A stretch of 24,082 nucleotides of DNA from CAYSJU01 sp964431495 (GTDB lineage Bacteria; Omnitrophota; Gorgyraeia; Tantalellales; Tantalellaceae): NCBI GenBank assembly GCA_964431495.1, contig CAYSJU010000028.1, positions 1-24,082 on the forward strand, read 5' to 3'. Below are positions 22,769-24,082 of the stretch, one piece after another (within the stretch, counting starts at the first letter, position 1; each line of letters starts with the position of its first letter). The notes below the pieces were generated by a model. It was not told where the DNA came from. It made no database searches and was given only the letters and a program-made list of their open reading frames with translations. A program made the position numbers and the translations under genes.

Positions 22769-23548
22769 ATGAAGAAAAGAATTCTCTTTGCCTCTGATTT
22801 TGACAAGACACTTTCTGTGGGAGATGTAGGGTATATACTAAGCGCAAAGTTGGGAATATCTGCTGCGCAATTCGACCACAAGATCGAAGAAATAAAACGC
22901 AGAAACATCGTACAACTCGGTGGAGAACTCGCACATTTGATGATTCGGGATCCTGATTATATCGGGAAAGTAAGTAAAGACCTTCTTTATGAAGTAGGAA
23001 AAGAGGTCGAGCTGAAAAAGGGGGTTCCCGAACTAATGAAGATCCTGTCTGAAGGAATTGAAGATTGCCATTTCAGCACGTATATAGTATCTGCAGCCCC
23101 TAAAGAGTGTATTGAGAAAGCAGTGGAAAACATCTTCCCGGCAGAAAACATCTACGGCACAACTTTTATTTTTAAAGATGGCATCGTCCAGGATGTTGAA
23201 AGGACTAATGCCGGGCATGCGAAAGTAGCCACTATCGATATGTTAAAGCAAAAAGAGAATGTCACCAGGTATGCCATAATCTATGTAGGAGATGGTTCAA
23301 GCGATGTCCATGTGATGTTACACGTTATGTCCTACCAGGGATATACAATAACCGTTTCTCCGGCACCTTATATGGGACACATCTGTCGGAGAAGTGTACT
23401 ATCCGATAGTGTTCTTTCTATCTTAGTGCCAATTCTTCAAGACCTGTTTAAATACGATGAAGGAAAAGTCCGGAAATTCTTTGAGGATAGAAAACATGTA
23501 GTTTTAGAATGGAATAGAGCTGATACAGAGTGGTTAGATATTGCTTAA
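22769..23548 (+). CDS. HAD-superfamily phosphatase (phosphoserine phosphatase-like)
   Basis: The 259-residue protein has all HAD motifs. Motif I is ASDFDKTLS with nucleophile Asp10 and acid Asp12, motif II is the serine in IVSAAPK, and motif IV is YVGDGSSDVHVM with Asp175 and Asp179. The lysine in NAGHAKVATID may be motif III. A helical cap between motifs I and II resembles the HAD-IB group, which includes phosphoserine phosphatase and MtnX-like enzymes. The substrate is unknown. AAAGGA at 22752-22757 is 11 nt upstream of the ATG. No terminator separates it from the GH130 gene that follows, so joint transcription is possible. Confidence 0.85.
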   Translation: MKKRILFASDFDKTLSVGDVGYILSAKLGISAAQFDHKIEEIKRRNIVQLGGELAHLMIRDPDYIGKVSKDLLYEVGKEVELKKGVPELMKILSEGIEDCHFSTYIVSAAPKECIEKAVENIFPAENIYGTTFIFKDGIVQDVERTNAGHAKVATIDMLKQKENVTRYAIIYVGDGSSDVHVMLHVMSYQGYTITVSPAPYMGHICRRSVLSDSVLSILVPILQDLFKYDEGKVRKFFEDRKHVVLEWNRADTEWLDIA

Positions 23549-23601
23549 TAAAAACAGCGCGTACAAACTTGTCATACTGTTGACCTGAAATAGTCAAACA
23601 C

Positions 23602-23649
23602 AGGTGTTAGACGTGAATGCAAATTTGGAGGTGTTAGACGTGAATACAA
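23602..23649. repeat. direct duplication of the GH130 start region
   Basis: Bases 23602-23622 and 23629-23649 match at 20 of 21 positions, with a 27-nt period. Each copy contains AGGTG followed by GTGAAT. Since 27 is divisible by three, the upstream GTG at 23613 is in frame with the downstream GTG at 23640. Confidence 0.8.
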
Positions 23650-24082
23650 GCAAGTACCCTATATGCAAGCGGTATGATGGGAATCCTGTCTTGACAGGTA
23701 AGGATTTCCCGGCTGAGGCCGATATTAGAGCTGTTTTTAATTCCGGCATCGTGAAATACAAGGGTATTTATATGATGGTTTGCCGGGTGGAGAATTCCGC
23801 TTTGGTTGACCGTTTTTGGATCGCGGAAAGTGAGGACGGTTATCATTTTAAGCCGCGGCCGGAGCCGGTGGATATGCCCCATAACGATCCGGAGTTTAAG
23901 GAGTATACCGGCGGCATGTATTATGATCCGCGCGTAACAAAGATCGGGGATGCATATTATATAGTCCATGCCGCGCACAGCAGCCACACCTGCCGGCTGA
24001 GTCTGGTAAAGACAGAGGACTTTAAGAAATTTCAATGGATGGGGTTTATTTCTGAAACAGATAACCGCAATGGGGTGCTTTT
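23640..24082 (+). CDS. GH130-family glycoside phosphorylase, 3' end beyond the window
   Basis: The reading frame stays open to the window end, giving about 147 residues. NPVLTGKDFP, AVFNSGIVKYKGIYMMVCRVE, IAESEDGYHF and YYDPRVTKIGDAYYIVHAAHSS are GH130 motifs; the DPR aspartate is the usual general acid. GH130 enzymes phosphorolyse or hydrolyse beta-mannosides. The active site half seen here is complete, but a fragment cannot show which subgroup it is. GGAGG at 23627-23631 sits 8 nt before the GTG at 23640, which I take as the start; GTG at 23631 overlaps the ribosome binding site, and GTG at 23613 is a weaker in-frame alternative. A sugar role would suit the porin upstream. Confidence 0.85.
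   Translation, partial: MNTSKYPICKRYDGNPVLTGKDFPAEADIRAVFNSGIVKYKGIYMMVCRVENSALVDRFWIAESEDGYHFKPRPEPVDMPHNDPEFKEYTGGMYYDPRVTKIGDAYYIVHAAHSSHTCRLSLVKTEDFKKFQWMGFISETDNRNGVL

Noticed and set aside
23634..24035. 133-codon minus-strand gene at the window end
   Set aside because: The plus strand encodes clear GH130 motifs across the same bases.

Overview
The window is a densely packed stretch of bacterial chromosome in which every recognisable gene lies on the plus strand. A carbohydrate-selective outer-membrane porin shows that the cell has an outer membrane. The gene content (archaeal-type phosphoglycerate mutase homologue in a threonine cluster, a stand-alone EF-Tu domain-2-like miniprotein, many short intergenic repeats) suggests an uncultured Gram-negative lineage of the Omnitrophota (OP3) kind. 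That assignment is inference; no 16S rRNA or ribosomal-protein marker is present.

Region 1 (1-10462) is biosynthetic. It holds gpsA, tRNA-Pro(GGG), hom, thrC, a phosphoglycerate-mutase-family enzyme proposed elsewhere to act as homoserine kinase, lysC, cimA and valS. Spacing is tight: 1-nt gap, 2-nt gap, 1-nt overlap, 4-nt overlap from thrC to valS. Together they make aspartyl phosphate, homoserine, threonine and the citramalate route to isoleucine, and charge valine tRNA. No classical thrB, asd or threonine deaminase is present.

Region 2 (10463-16342) continues in the same direction with an RluB-type pseudouridine synthase, nadC, uvrB, birA, coaX and the miniprotein. Its gene junctions are filled with short repeats. 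Several repeats supply stop codons, one supplies a start codon, and one adds about 43 Arg-rich residues to aspartokinase.

Region 3 (16343-20625) begins with a decayed tRNA 2'-phosphotransferase (kptA) fragment. It then holds independently promoted genes: an OprB-family porin, an unrecognised frameshifted remnant, a cold-shock gene with its own terminator, and typA/bipA. A strong intrinsic-terminator hairpin sits in the typA leader.

Region 4 (20626-24082) looks accessory: a short glutamine-amidotransferase-like start, a six-helix membrane protein, an alpha/beta hydrolase, a HAD phosphatase, and the 5' part of a GH130 glycoside phosphorylase cut by the window end.

The most unusual theme is the repeat content. 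There are two palindromic families with TAGGG...CCCTA ends, remnants of a CGTCATTGCGAG-type repeat, and three unrelated tandem arrays that all have a 7-nt period. All sit at gene boundaries. I saw no CRISPR array, insertion sequence, integrase or recognisable defence system.
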